A stretch of 11,442 nucleotides of DNA from assembly GCA_902803015.1 (NCBI GenBank), contig CADCOL010000214.1:1-11442 (forward strand). Direction: 5' to 3'. Shown piece by piece: positions 1 through 8,790 of the stretch (position 1 is the first letter of the stretch; the number at the start of each line of letters is the position of its first letter). The position numbers and the translations under genes are program-made. This DNA is from an uncultured Lachnospiraceae bacterium (GTDB lineage Bacteria > Bacillota > Clostridia > Lachnospirales > Lachnospiraceae). The notes below the pieces were generated by a model, which saw only the letters and a program-made list of their open reading frames with translations, had not been told where the DNA came from and searched no databases.

Positions 1-1418
1 ATGGATTCCATGTCGAGGTGGTTGGTCGGTTCGTCCAGGATTAAGCAGTTCGAACCGCTGATCATCATTTTACTTAAAAGACAACGAACTTTCTCACCAC
101 CGGAGAGAATGCGGACTTTCTTCACACCGTCCTCGCCCGCAAAGAGCATACGGCCCAGGAAACCGCGCACATACGTGATATCCTTGACGGGAGAGTAGCC
201 CATAAGCCAGTCTGCGATGGTTAAATCGTTATCGAATTCCTTCGTGTTATCCTTCGGGAAGTATGCCAGCGATGTGGTTACGCCCCATTTGTAGGTTCCT
301 TCGTCCGGTTCCATTTCTCCCGCAAGAATCTGGAAGAGTGTGGTCTTCGCGATTTCGTTGCTTCCGACGAATGCAACCTTATCGTCACGATTTAAAATAA
401 AGGAAATGTTATCCAGAACCTTTTCTCCGTTAATTGTCTTGGAGATGCCTTCCACGGTCAGAACCTCGTTACCGATTTCACGGTCGGGTCTGAAATCGAT
501 ATAGGGATATTTACGGCTCGACGGCTTAATGGTATCGAGCTCGATTTTTTCCAAAGCACGTTTTCTCGAAGTTGCCTGCTTGGACTTGGAAGCGTTCGCG
601 GAGAAGCGGGAGATGAATTCCTGCAGCTCTTTGATTTTTTCTTCTTTCTTACGGTTTGCTTCCTTCATCTGACGAATCAGCAACTGGCTGGATTCATACC
701 AGAAATCGTAGTTGCCGGCATAAAGCTGAATCTTGCCGTAGTCGATGTCCGCGGTATGTGTGCAGACTTTATTTAAGAAATAACGGTCGTGGGAAACCAC
801 GATGACGGTGTTCTCAAAGTTGATTAAGAATTCTTCCAGCCATGCGATTGCATCAAGGTCTAAATGGTTGGTCGGCTCGTCGAGTAAAAGGATATCCGGG
901 TTGCCGAAGAGTGCCTTTGCAAGCAGTACCTTTACCTTTAAGTTGCCGTCTAAATCCTTCATCATGGAGTAGTGATACTCGGTATCCACGCCGAGGCCGT
1001 TTAACAGGTTTGCGGCATTGGATTCCGCTTCCCATCCGTCCATTTCCGCGAATTCCGCTTCGAGTTCGCTGGCACGGATGCCGTCCTCATCGGAGAAGTC
1101 TTCTTTTGCGTAAATCGCATCCTTTTCCTTCATAACCTCGTATAGTCTGGGGTTGCCGAGGATTACCGTATCCATAACGGTGTATTCGTCGTATTTGAAG
1201 TGATCCTGCTCCAAAACGGAGAGACGCTGACCGGGCGTAATCGTAATGTCGCCGGTGGTGGTTTCGAGATCTCCGGAGAGAATCTTTAAGAAGGTGGATT
1301 TGCCGGCACCGTTTGCACCGATTAAGCCGTAGCAGTTACCTTCCGTGAACTTGATATTTACCTCTTCGAAAAGTGCTTTTTTCCCGAAACGGAGGGATAC
1401 GTTGTTTGCTGCAATCAT
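1..1418 (-). CDS. ykpA: ABC-F family ATPase, YkpA/YbiT type (3' end beyond window)
   Basis: This is a soluble protein with two ABC nucleotide-binding domains and no membrane segments; ABC-F proteins act on ribosomes in translation or in antibiotic protection, and the exact role of the YkpA branch is not settled. The visible 472 residues carry Walker A GANGAGKST (34-42), a divergent first signature LDGNLKVKV, Walker B ending LLLDEPTNHLDL (to 188), a basic linker around 250-300, a second Walker A GSNEIAKTT (352-360), signature LSGGEKVRC (438-446) and Walker B LILDEPTNHLD (459-469). The sequence agrees closely along its length with what I remember of Bacillus subtilis YkpA, about 540 residues, so roughly 65-70 C-terminal residues with the last H-switch are off the edge. 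The ATG at 1418 follows an AAAGGA site about 9 nt upstream. No convincing promoter is visible in the 86 bp gap to the upstream cyclase gene, so it may depend partly on read-through. Confidence 0.93.
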   Translation of the reverse strand, partial: MIAANNVSLRFGKKALFEEVNIKFTEGNCYGLIGANGAGKSTFLKILSGDLETTTGDITITPGQRLSVLEQDHFKYDEYTVMDTVILGNPRLYEVMKEKDAIYAKEDFSDEDGIRASELEAEFAEMDGWEAESNAANLLNGLGVDTEYHYSMMKDLDGNLKVKVLLAKALFGNPDILLLDEPTNHLDLDAIAWLEEFLINFENTVIVVSHDRYFLNKVCTHTADIDYGKIQLYAGNYDFWYESSQLLIRQMKEANRKKEEKIKELQEFISRFSANASKSKQATSRKRALEKIELDTIKPSSRKYPYIDFRPDREIGNEVLTVEGISKTINGEKVLDNISFILNRDDKVAFVGSNEIAKTTLFQILAGEMEPDEGTYKWGVTTSLAYFPKDNTKEFDNDLTIADWLMGYSPVKDITYVRGFLGRMLFAGEDGVKKVRILSGGEKVRCLLSKMMISGSNCLILDEPTNHLDMES

Positions 1419-1453
1419 GAATCATAATCCTTTCTTTTTTGCTTATTCCCCGT

Positions 1454-1477
1454 AAAAAGCAGGCCGAAGCCTGCTTT
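1454..1477 (-). terminator. Intrinsic terminator of the diguanylate cyclase gene
   Basis: On the minus strand a perfect 9-bp stem, AAAGCAGGC with GCCTGCTTT, closes a TTCG tetraloop and runs into five T residues. It begins about 27 nt past the stop codon of the cyclase gene and lies upstream of the ABC-F gene on the same strand. Confidence 0.85.
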
Positions 1478-1504
1478 ATGTCATTGCTGATTGATTTGAA
1501 GGAA

Positions 1505-2629
1505 TCAGTCCTTCAAATCCTGGTTGACCACCTGGTTTCTGCCGTGCTCCTTGCCGTAGTAGAGGCGGTTGTCGGCAAGCTGAATCAGGTCTTCGATACG
1601 GTAGCTGATTTCTGCCTGTGCCACGCCGAAGGTCATCGTAACCTTCACGGGCTGGCCCTCAAACATTACCGAGGTGTTCTCTATATTGGACCGCATACGT
1701 TCCGCAATCGCGGTAGCGGTCTGAAGACGTCCGTCAATGACGATTAAGATTTCCTCGCCGCCCCAGCGGCATACGAAGTCGCTTTCGCGAAGCTGTGAGG
1801 AAATGCTGTCGGCTACGGTAACGAGTACCTTATCGCCGCAGTCGTGTCCGTACACATCGTTTACTTTCTTAAAATGGTCAATGTCGCAAAGAATAACGGA
1901 GAATGGATGTCCGTCCTTCTTTAAATATTGCATTGCGAGATTTAAGCGCTCCATCATGCTTCGACGGTTTGCAAGCTTGGTTAAGGGGTCTTTTCTTGCC
2001 ACTTCCACAAGCTGCTGGTTACGTTTCTGCAACTGCGTCGTATTGGACTTGGTTTCCCAAACGAAGAGCAGTGAATATACCAAACAGAAGACGAAGGTTA
2101 CCAGTGCATTAAATAAGCGGATGACCAGCGTCAGAACCGGTCTGGAACTTAAAACATCCGGAATCGTAAAGAACGGCTCCGAAATAATGACAGTAAAGAA
2201 GCAGAGCATGGTAAGGAACGAGAATATGTAACAGCTGGCCGTCGGATATTTTAACGTCTTTACCGTGGATGTAATGTAGAAAATCGCCGGAATCATCGCA
2301 AAGCAGTAGAGCGAGTATCCGAGAAGCGACCCGTAGGTAAAAGAAACCAGAATTACCGCAATTAAAGCTTCAATCTCACATATCAGACTGACCGCGAAGA
2401 AATGCTTCTTCTGTGCCAGTGAAATCAGACCGAAGTAACCGATAATCGCAACCACATGAAATGCCACCAGCAACTGATTCTGCAGAATCGCAAAGAAGAC
2501 CGTGGATGCAATATGGATAAAAATAAATCCGATGAACATCCAGGTGAATTTCCTTCGATCCGACATGACTTCTTCGCCGGTGGAAAGGTTATGAATATAG
2601 GTTCTGATTCCTTTGAATAATCTCAACAT
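1505..2629 (-). CDS. Membrane-anchored diguanylate cyclase (GGDEF domain)
   Basis: The protein makes cyclic di-GMP from two GTP. From the ATG at 2629 it has 374 residues. The N-terminal half holds about six hydrophobic helices (near 29-49, 53-72, 75-96, 99-121, 130-149 and 166-191) with no recognised sensor domain. A short linker leads to a GGDEF domain from about 212, opening with DPLTKLANRRSM. D249 in CDIDHFKKVN is the metal-binding Asp, the active-site loop is GGEE (290-293), and RESD (281-284) lies five residues before it, matching the RxxD inhibitory site for product feedback. All key residues are present, so an active enzyme is expected; the input signal is unknown. I chose 2629 because GGAGAG lies 11 nt upstream; a GTG at 2653 would add eight residues. 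An ATG near 2566 would still keep all helices. Confidence 0.93.
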   Translation of the reverse strand: MLRLFKGIRTYIHNLSTGEEVMSDRRKFTWMFIGFIFIHIASTVFFAILQNQLLVAFHVVAIIGYFGLISLAQKKHFFAVSLICEIEALIAVILVSFTYGSLLGYSLYCFAMIPAIFYITSTVKTLKYPTASCYIFSFLTMLCFFTVIISEPFFTIPDVLSSRPVLTLVIRLFNALVTFVFCLVYSLLFVWETKSNTTQLQKRNQQLVEVARKDPLTKLANRRSMMERLNLAMQYLKKDGHPFSVILCDIDHFKKVNDVYGHDCGDKVLVTVADSISSQLRESDFVCRWGGEEILIVIDGRLQTATAIAERMRSNIENTSVMFEGQPVKVTMTFGVAQAEISYRIEDLIQLADNRLYYGKEHGRNQVVNQDLKD

Positions 2630-2663
2630 TACACGAAATGCTCTCCAAACCACAAACTACAAC

Positions 2664-2669
2664 ATTATA
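2664..2669 (-). promoter_or_regulatory. Probable -10 box for the cyclase gene
   Basis: A perfect TATAAT on the minus strand lies 35 bp upstream of the chosen start codon. The expected -35 region is only a T-rich run (TTTTTT at 17 bp spacing), so the promoter may be weak or need an activator. Confidence 0.5.
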
Positions 2670-2715
2670 ATAATACCACCGTATGAAAAAAAAGCAAACA
2701 ACAAAGGAAAAAATA

Positions 2716-2744
2716 TTGACTTAATCAAAGATTCGTACTATTAT
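2716..2744 (+). promoter_or_regulatory. Sigma-A promoter of groESL
   Basis: TTGACT at 2716-2721 and TATTAT at 2739-2744 are separated by 17 bp, giving an expected transcript start near 2751. It is divergent from the cyclase promoter, with the two -10 boxes about 70 bp apart. Confidence 0.8.
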
Positions 2745-2755
2745 GATTTTTGTGG

Positions 2756-2782
2756 TTAGCACTCAGCACAAAAGAGTGCTAA
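2756..2782 (+). promoter_or_regulatory. CIRCE operator (HrcA binding site)
   Basis: TTAGCACTC (2756-2764), nine bases, then GAGTGCTAA (2774-2782): an exact match to the CIRCE consensus. It starts about 5 bp after the predicted transcript start, where bound HrcA would block groESL transcription until heat or unfolded protein titrates GroEL away from HrcA. hrcA itself is not in the window. Confidence 0.97.
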
Positions 2783-2828
2783 CAAAGAGAGTAACCTATG
2801 AAATACAGGATAAAAGGAGGCAGGAACC

Positions 2829-3116
2829 ATGAGCAAATTGGTACCACTTGGTGACAAGGTAGTTTTAAAGCAGCTTGAGGCAGAGGAAACCACAGCATCC
2901 GGTATCGTTTTACCCGGACAGAACAAGGAAAAACCCCAGCAGGCTGAAGTAATCGCAGTAGGACCCGGAACCCTTCCCGACGGCAAGGAAGTGAAGATGG
3001 AAGTAGCCGTAGGCGATCAGGTCATCTACTCGAAATACACCGGAACGGAAGTAAAAATCGACGATGAGGAGTTCATCATTGTAAAGCAGTCCGACATTCT
3101 GGCGATTTTAAAATAA
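2829..3116 (+). CDS. groES: Co-chaperonin GroES
   Basis: GroES is the heptameric cytosolic lid of the GroEL chamber. The 95-residue length is normal for the family. The opening VPLGDKVVLKQLEAEE and the mobile loop with the GroEL-contacting IVL tripeptide (26-28, in TTASGIVLPG) are intact, as is the roof-region segment GPGTLPDGKEV and a C-terminal EFIIVKQSDILAIL. The start is set by AAAGGAGG ending 8 nt before the ATG. groEL follows after 16 bp on the same transcript, and CIRCE lies upstream. Confidence 0.98.
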   Translation: MSKLVPLGDKVVLKQLEAEETTASGIVLPGQNKEKPQQAEVIAVGPGTLPDGKEVKMEVAVGDQVIYSKYTGTEVKIDDEEFIIVKQSDILAILK

Positions 3117-3120
3117 TTAG

Positions 3121-4758
<1,638 letters not shown>

Positions 4759-4794
4759 TTTCCGATTTTACAATCCGAATAAAATCACGAAAAA

Positions 4795-4837
4795 CGGCTG
4801 TCTGTCGAAGGGAATTTCGGCAGACAGTTGATTTTTT
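4795..4837 (+). terminator. Intrinsic terminator of groESL
   Basis: A 12-bp stem (4798-4809 with 4816-4827, one G-U pair) closes a 6-nt loop and is followed by six T residues at 4832-4837. G-U pairs can extend the foot to 4795. Confidence 0.88.
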
Positions 4838-4900
4838 GGGGAAGAAGTGTTACTTTATTCTATGTTCATTTGATTTATTTAGTTTCAGGGAGATGAAAAA

Positions 4901-5635
4901 ATGAAAAAGTTAGTATCTGTATTATTAATGGCTTCCATGACCGGACTTCTCTTAATGAGCACCGGATGTGGCGCAAAGAAGCAGCTTGTAATGGCTACAA
5001 ACGCTGAGTTCCCGCCTTACGAATTTCACGAAGGCGATGCAATCGTTGGTATCGATGCGGAAATCGCGCAGGCAATCGCTGACGAAGTCGGTGCTGAACT
5101 TGTAATCGAGGATATGGCATTCGATTCCGTTTTGGCAGCAGTTCAGACCGGAAAGGCTGACATGGGTATTGCAGGTCTTACCGTTACCGAAGATCGTTTA
5201 AAGAACGTTGATTTCTCCAATCCCTATGCTACCGCAGCACAGGTAATCATTGTATTAAATGATTCCGATATCGCCACACCCGATGATCTTGCAGGAAAGA
5301 CCGTAGGCGTTCAGCTCGGAACTACCGGTGACATCTATGCGGATGACATCGAGGATGCAACCGTAGAGCGTTACAACAAAGGTTTTGAAGCAGTTCAGGC
5401 TCTGATCCAGGGCAAGGTTGATGCCGTAATCATCGACAACGAGCCTGCAAAGGTATTCGTTGAGCAGAACGAAGGCATCAAGATTATCGACGAAGCCTTC
5501 ACCTATGAAGAGTATGCAATCGCCGTAAAGAAGGGCAACACCGAACTTCTTAACAAGATCAACGATGCAATCAAGAAACTTCAGGATTCCGGAAAGCTTC
5601 AGGAAATCGTTGATAAGTACATCACAGCCGAATAA
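4901..5635 (+). CDS. Amino acid ABC transporter, substrate-binding lipoprotein
   Basis: A family 3 extracellular solute-binding protein that captures a polar amino acid outside the membrane and hands it to the permease encoded next. Residues 1-23 form a lipoprotein signal: MKK, a hydrophobic stretch, then MSTGC with Cys23 as the likely lipidated residue; the -3 position is Ser instead of the usual Leu. The mature part shows the family pattern ATNAEFPPYEF, GIDAEIAQAIA, LTVTEDRL (R99, expected to grip the substrate carboxylate), VQLGTTGD, and VDAVIIDNEPA with D179 expected to bind the amino group. Length 244 is normal. AGGGAG ends 8 nt before the ATG. The exact amino acid cannot be read from the sequence. 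A terminator follows, so this gene is probably expressed above the permease and ATPase. Confidence 0.93.
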   Translation: MKKLVSVLLMASMTGLLLMSTGCGAKKQLVMATNAEFPPYEFHEGDAIVGIDAEIAQAIADEVGAELVIEDMAFDSVLAAVQTGKADMGIAGLTVTEDRLKNVDFSNPYATAAQVIIVLNDSDIATPDDLAGKTVGVQLGTTGDIYADDIEDATVERYNKGFEAVQALIQGKVDAVIIDNEPAKVFVEQNEGIKIIDEAFTYEEYAIAVKKGNTELLNKINDAIKKLQDSGKLQEIVDKYITAE

Positions 5636-5659
5636 AACAGGTTTATGAATTGAAATCCG

Positions 5660-5698
5660 ATCTGCCGGATTAGGGGTGACCTCATCCGGCAGATTTTT
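5660..5698 (+). terminator. Internal intrinsic terminator between binding protein and permease genes
   Basis: A perfect 11-bp stem, ATCTGCCGGAT (5660-5670) with ATCCGGCAGAT (5684-5694), surrounds a 13-nt loop with a further 3-bp AGG/CCT helix, and leads into TTTTT. It starts 24 nt after the stop of the binding-protein gene. No good promoter is visible between it and the permease, so partial read-through probably sets the ratio of binding protein to transporter. Confidence 0.85.
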
Positions 5699-5735
5699 AT
5701 CTTTTATGCCACGCATAACAAAAAAACACATTTTA

Positions 5736-5761
5736 CGTCCGTCCGCAACAGCGGGCGGGCG
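5736..5761 (+). promoter_or_regulatory. GC-rich hairpin abutting the permease ribosome-binding site
   Basis: Bases 5736-5746 pair with 5751-5761 over 11 bp, including two G-U pairs, around an AACA tetraloop. No T-run follows, so it is not a terminator. It ends two bases before AAGGAG (5764-5769), which serves the permease ATG at 5776. It may protect the 5' end of a processed transcript or tune ribosome access; both roles are inference. Confidence 0.55.
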
Positions 5762-5775
5762 ATAAGGAGACATAT

Positions 5776-6519
5776 ATGCTTCCATTGTGGGCAGTGCCCG
5801 AATTTCTAGTAAAACTGCAGGATGACATTTACCTTAACTTCATTAAGGAGAACCGCTGGAAATACCTTGTGGAAGGTCTCGGCGTTACGCTTCGCGTGAC
5901 GTTCTTTGCGGTACTGATCGGTATTGCACTGGGCTTCCTCGTTGCAATTATCCGTTCCACGCATGACAAGGTCGGAACGGTTTCTACATTTACGAAGTTT
6001 GTGCTCGAGGTTTTGAACTTTGTTTGCAATCTGTATCTGACGATTATCCGCGGAACGCCGGTTGTTGTACAGCTTTTGATTATTTACTTCGTAATCTTCG
6101 GCTCGGTGCGAATTGACAAGGTGCTTGTTGCAATCCTTGCATTCGGTATCAACTCGGGCGCGTATGTGGCGGAAATCGTGCGCGGCGGAATTATGTCCAT
6201 CGATCAGGGACAGTTTGAAGCCGGCCGTTCGCTTGGTTTTAACTACACGCAGACCATGTGGTACATCATCATTCCGCAGACGTTTAAGAATGTATTGCCT
6301 GCGCTTGGAAATGAGTTTATCGTTCTTTTGAAAGAGACGTCCGTTGCCGGCTATATCGCACTTGCGGACTTAACCAAGGGCGGCGATATCATCCGAAGCC
6401 AGACATTCTCCGCTTATCCGCCTCTGTTGGCGGTTGCGGCAATTTACCTGTTTATGGTAATTATCTTGAGCAACCTTCAGAAACTTTTGGAGAGGAGGAT
6501 GCGTACAAGTGAAAAATAG
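5776..6519 (+). CDS. Amino acid ABC transporter permease (HisM/GlnP family)
   Basis: The membrane subunit of the polar amino acid importer. Hydrophobic helices lie near 40-60, 80-110, 115-135, 178-195 and 216-235. The family's [11 protein letters not shown] segment is at 90-100, and the cytoplasmic EAA coupling loop that docks on the ATPase is at about 148-177 (EAGRSLGF through [14 protein letters not shown]). Length 247 is slightly above average because of a short N-terminal extension. AAGGAG sits 6 nt before the ATG. The last 11 bp overlap the ATPase gene, which indicates translational coupling. Substrate is not determinable, but the full binding protein, permease and ATPase set makes an amino acid importer very likely. 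Confidence 0.94.
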   Translation: MLPLWAVPEFLVKLQDDIYLNFIKENRWKYLVEGLGVTLRVTFFAVLIGIALGFLVAIIRSTHDKVGTVSTFTKFVLEVLNFVCNLYLTIIRGTPVVVQLLIIYFVIFGSVRIDKVLVAILAFGINSGAYVAEIVRGGIMSIDQGQFEAGRSLGFNYTQTMWYIIIPQTFKNVLPALGNEFIVLLKETSVAGYIALADLTKGGDIIRSQTFSAYPPLLAVAAIYLFMVIILSNLQKLLERRMRTSEK

Positions 6520-7276
6520 CAAAGAAGTCGTTTTCGACGAAAACAAAGATCCTTTAATCCGTGTCGTGGATTTAAAGAAGCAATTCAAGGATTTGCACGC
6601 GTTAAACGGCGTTTCCATGGATATTTACAAAGGCGATGTCGTCTTTGTGGTAGGGCCTTCCGGAAGCGGTAAATCGACCTTTCTCCGTTGCTTAAACCGT
6701 TTGGAGGAACCGAGCGGCGGCGAGATTTTCTTTGAAGGTGTCGAGATTACGGACCGTAAGGTGGATATCAATCTTCACCGTCAGAAAATGGGTATGGTGT
6801 TCCAACAGTTCAACTTATTTCCGCACATGACGGTTATGAAGAACTTAACGAAGGCACCCATGACGCTGCAGCATAAGTCGAAGGCAGAAGCGGAAGCGGA
6901 GGCCGTGAAGCTTCTCGAACGTGTTGGCCTTGCAGACCGTGCGGATGCGTATCCGAACCAGCTTTCCGGCGGACAGAAACAGCGTATCGCGATTGTACGT
7001 GCGCTTTGCATGAAACCGGATGTGATGCTTTTCGACGAGCCGACATCGGCACTCGATCCCGAGATGGTCGGAGAGGTACTTCAGGTTATGCGTGATCTTG
7101 CGGAAGAAAAAATGACCATGGTGGTCGTAACACACGAAATGGCATTTGCAAGAGAAGTCGCAAACCGAATCGTCTTTATGGCGGACGGTCAGATTCTGGA
7201 GACCGGAACACCGGATGAGTTCTTTAATCATCCGAAAACGGAAAGACTTCAGGCTTTCTTGGAGAAGGTTTTGTAG
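6509..7276 (+). CDS. glnQ: Amino acid ABC transporter ATP-binding protein (GlnQ family)
   Basis: The cytosolic ATPase that powers the importer. All motifs are intact: Walker [10 protein letters not shown] (49-57), Q-loop [14 protein letters not shown] (Q99/Q100), signature LSGGQKQR (152-159), Walker [14 protein letters not shown] with E177, and H-loop VVVTHEM with H209. The C-terminal [23 protein letters not shown] is typical of GlnQ/HisP proteins. The start is a GTG at 6509, supported by GAGGAGG about 10 nt upstream inside the permease gene. At 255 residues it is some 12 longer than most relatives owing to a polar N-terminal extension ([15 protein letters not shown]). No terminator is visible after the stop before the next promoter. 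The symbol names the family; glutamine as substrate is not shown. Confidence 0.95.
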   Translation: MKNSKEVVFDENKDPLIRVVDLKKQFKDLHALNGVSMDIYKGDVVFVVGPSGSGKSTFLRCLNRLEEPSGGEIFFEGVEITDRKVDINLHRQKMGMVFQQFNLFPHMTVMKNLTKAPMTLQHKSKAEAEAEAVKLLERVGLADRADAYPNQLSGGQKQRIAIVRALCMKPDVMLFDEPTSALDPEMVGEVLQVMRDLAEEKMTMVVVTHEMAFAREVANRIVFMADGQILETGTPDEFFNHPKTERLQAFLEKVL

Positions 7277-7302
7277 TTTTACGGACAAATGAACGAATTA
7301 TG

Positions 7303-7332
7303 TTGAACTTCTTATGAAAGAAGTAATATAAT
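7303..7332 (+). promoter_or_regulatory. Sigma-A promoter with an inverted repeat in its spacer
   Basis: TTGAAC (7303-7308) and a perfect TATAAT (7327-7332) are 18 bp apart. The inverted repeat ACTTCTT-ATGA-AAGAAGT (7307-7324) fills nearly the whole spacer and overlaps the end of the -35 box, which fits an operator site. A transcript would start near 7339, giving a leader of about 48 nt with AAAGGAGG at 7371-7378. Confidence 0.72.
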
Positions 7333-7386
7333 ATAAGTTGATGACGTCGTTTGTGGACGATGGTTATGTAAAAGGAGGAAAACACT

Positions 7387-8496
7387 ATGATTTGTACAGT
7401 ATGCGGTAAGGAATTCCCCGACGGAAGTTCTTTTTGTACGAACTGCGGAGCACCGATCAGCGCAATGAGCGCAGCAGCTCCCGCGGCAGAAGAGTTTAAA
7501 ACGGTTGCTCCGGCCGGATATCAGGATGCAATTGCGCCCGAACCCGTTCCCGTTGCAACGGATGAATTTAAGACAGTAGCACCTGCAGCATATCAGGATG
7601 CGGTTCCCGCTCCTGCACCTGCTCCCGTACCGGCTCCGGCGCCTGCGCCCGAACCGATTCAGCCCACTGTTGGTGTTGCACCTGCAGCACCTGCTCCGGA
7701 TGTAATCCAGCCCACCGTTGGCGTGGCACCGGCTCCTGCTCCGGAACCGATTCAGCCTACCGTTGGCGTGACCGCAACACAGGATTTCGCAGGAACGACT
7801 TCGGCAGCAGCACCTTTCGTGGCTCAGCCCGCACCTGCTCCTGCACCTGCAGCACCTGCTAAGAAGAAGGGCGGAAATGCGAAGTTTATCGTACCCATCA
7901 TCATTCTTGTTGTATTATTGTTCTTCACCTTTATCGGAATGATTGTTGGATTCGCTCTTTTCGCAGGAAAGAACAAAGCCTTAAACGAAGCAAATTTACA
8001 GATTGCGGAACTGGAAGCTGAAAACAGTGATCTGTCTGCACAGGTTTCTACTAAGGATTCCAAGATTAACAGTCTGACCAACGATTTAAACAACACCAAG
8101 TCCGAACTTGAAACCGCAAAACAGGAAGCGGAAGAGTATCGTCTGGAAGCTGAGAATGCAGGTACTTACAAGAAAGATCTTAATCAGATGATTAATGATA
8201 TTCGTGGAATTAAGCTTGCGAACCCGATTTACTACGCAACCAGAAACGTTATCGTATTGAAGAAGGGCGAGAGCGTAAACGTTCCCATTACCTTAAACCA
8301 GACCGGTAAGTTCAACTTCACCTACAACAAGGATAACTCCATTATTACTCCGACCTGGAAGAATGACTGGAGCAACGGCGGAAAGACCTGTACCATCGAT
8401 CTTAAGGCAGGAAACACCACCGGCAGAACGAAGCTTACCTTTACGAACAGTCTTACCAGCGATTCCTTCGATATCATCGTATTCGTAGTAGACTGA
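7387..8496 (+). CDS. Zinc-ribbon membrane protein with Pro/Ala repeats and coiled coil, function unknown
   Basis: I do not recognise this as a named protein. The 369 residues divide clearly. Residues 1-23 are a zinc ribbon with two CxxC pairs (C3, C6, C17, C20). Residues 25-158 are a low-complexity Pro/Ala region containing two copies of EFKTVAPAxYQDA (37-49 and 60-72) and three of IQPTVGV (91-97, 107-113, 122-128). After KKKGGNAK comes one membrane helix (about 167-193), then a charged heptad-like coiled coil (about 195-268), and a C-terminal domain of about 95 residues (275-369) rich in alternating beta-type residues, including a Lys-Lys-Gly-Glu-Ser turn and a hydrophobic end IIVFVVD. There is no signal peptide, so the ribbon probably faces the cytosol and the tail lies outside, which follows from the single helix and the preceding lysines. 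AAAGGAGG lies 8 nt before the ATG. Confidence 0.85.
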   Translation: MICTVCGKEFPDGSSFCTNCGAPISAMSAAAPAAEEFKTVAPAGYQDAIAPEPVPVATDEFKTVAPAAYQDAVPAPAPAPVPAPAPAPEPIQPTVGVAPAAPAPDVIQPTVGVAPAPAPEPIQPTVGVTATQDFAGTTSAAAPFVAQPAPAPAPAAPAKKKGGNAKFIVPIIILVVLLFFTFIGMIVGFALFAGKNKALNEANLQIAELEAENSDLSAQVSTKDSKINSLTNDLNNTKSELETAKQEAEEYRLEAENAGTYKKDLNQMINDIRGIKLANPIYYATRNVIVLKKGESVNVPITLNQTGKFNFTYNKDNSIITPTWKNDWSNGGKTCTIDLKAGNTTGRTKLTFTNSLTSDSFDIIVFVVD

Positions 8497-8506
8497 TAAA
8501 AAAAGA

Positions 8507-8535
8507 TTGACAATTCAAAGAGATAATGCTATTTT
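8507..8535 (+). promoter_or_regulatory. Sigma-A promoter of the T-box transcript
   Basis: A perfect TTGACA (8507-8512) and TATTTT (8530-8535) with 17 bp spacing; the transcript would start near 8542, exactly at the expected 5' edge of the T-box. The -35 box begins 10 bp after the stop codon of the preceding gene. Confidence 0.78.
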
Positions 8536-8750
8536 AACGAATAGTGAAAGGCTGTGACGAAGAAGACGCGTTCAGCATTGGTTTTCAGAGAGCCGTCGGG
8601 CGGTGCGAGACGGTAGCCGATAGGACGAGAGTTATCCCTTCCGAGCCGGGACACCAAAGGGAAGAATCCCGAGTAGATGTTCACGTACATGCTGCGTTAA
8701 AGCATAGAGCTTGTTGGAGCTTACTGAGGGCATCCTGTAAGGATGAAGCA

Positions 8751-8790
8751 TTGAGTGGTACCGCGGATTGTAGATTACGACCCGTCTCAA
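8751..8790 (+). promoter_or_regulatory. T-box sequence and antiterminator
   Basis: The conserved core TGGTACCGCG lies at 8756-8765. UGGU would pair with the acceptor end ACCA of the tRNA, implying discriminator base A, which is consistent with tRNA-Ile, Val or Tyr. The flank TTGAG (8751-8755) pairs with CTCAA (8786-8790), which is part of the 5' arm of the terminator, so the two structures exclude each other. Confidence 0.9.

Noticed and set aside
339..365. Unusual second Walker A (GSNEIAKTT) of the ABC-F protein as a sign of decay
   Set aside because: Ala in place of the Gly before Lys is, as I recall, also seen in YkpA-type proteins; the frame and the other motifs are intact.
1439..1747. 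Plus-strand frame of 102 codons opposite the end of the cyclase gene
   Set aside because: It is antisense to the GGDEF domain, crosses the terminator and has no supporting site.
7612..7660. Pro/Ala-coding repeats as a DNA repeat element or CRISPR-like array
   Set aside because: The repeats are in frame, of unequal length and without spacers; they encode a low-complexity protein linker. No CRISPR array was seen in the window.
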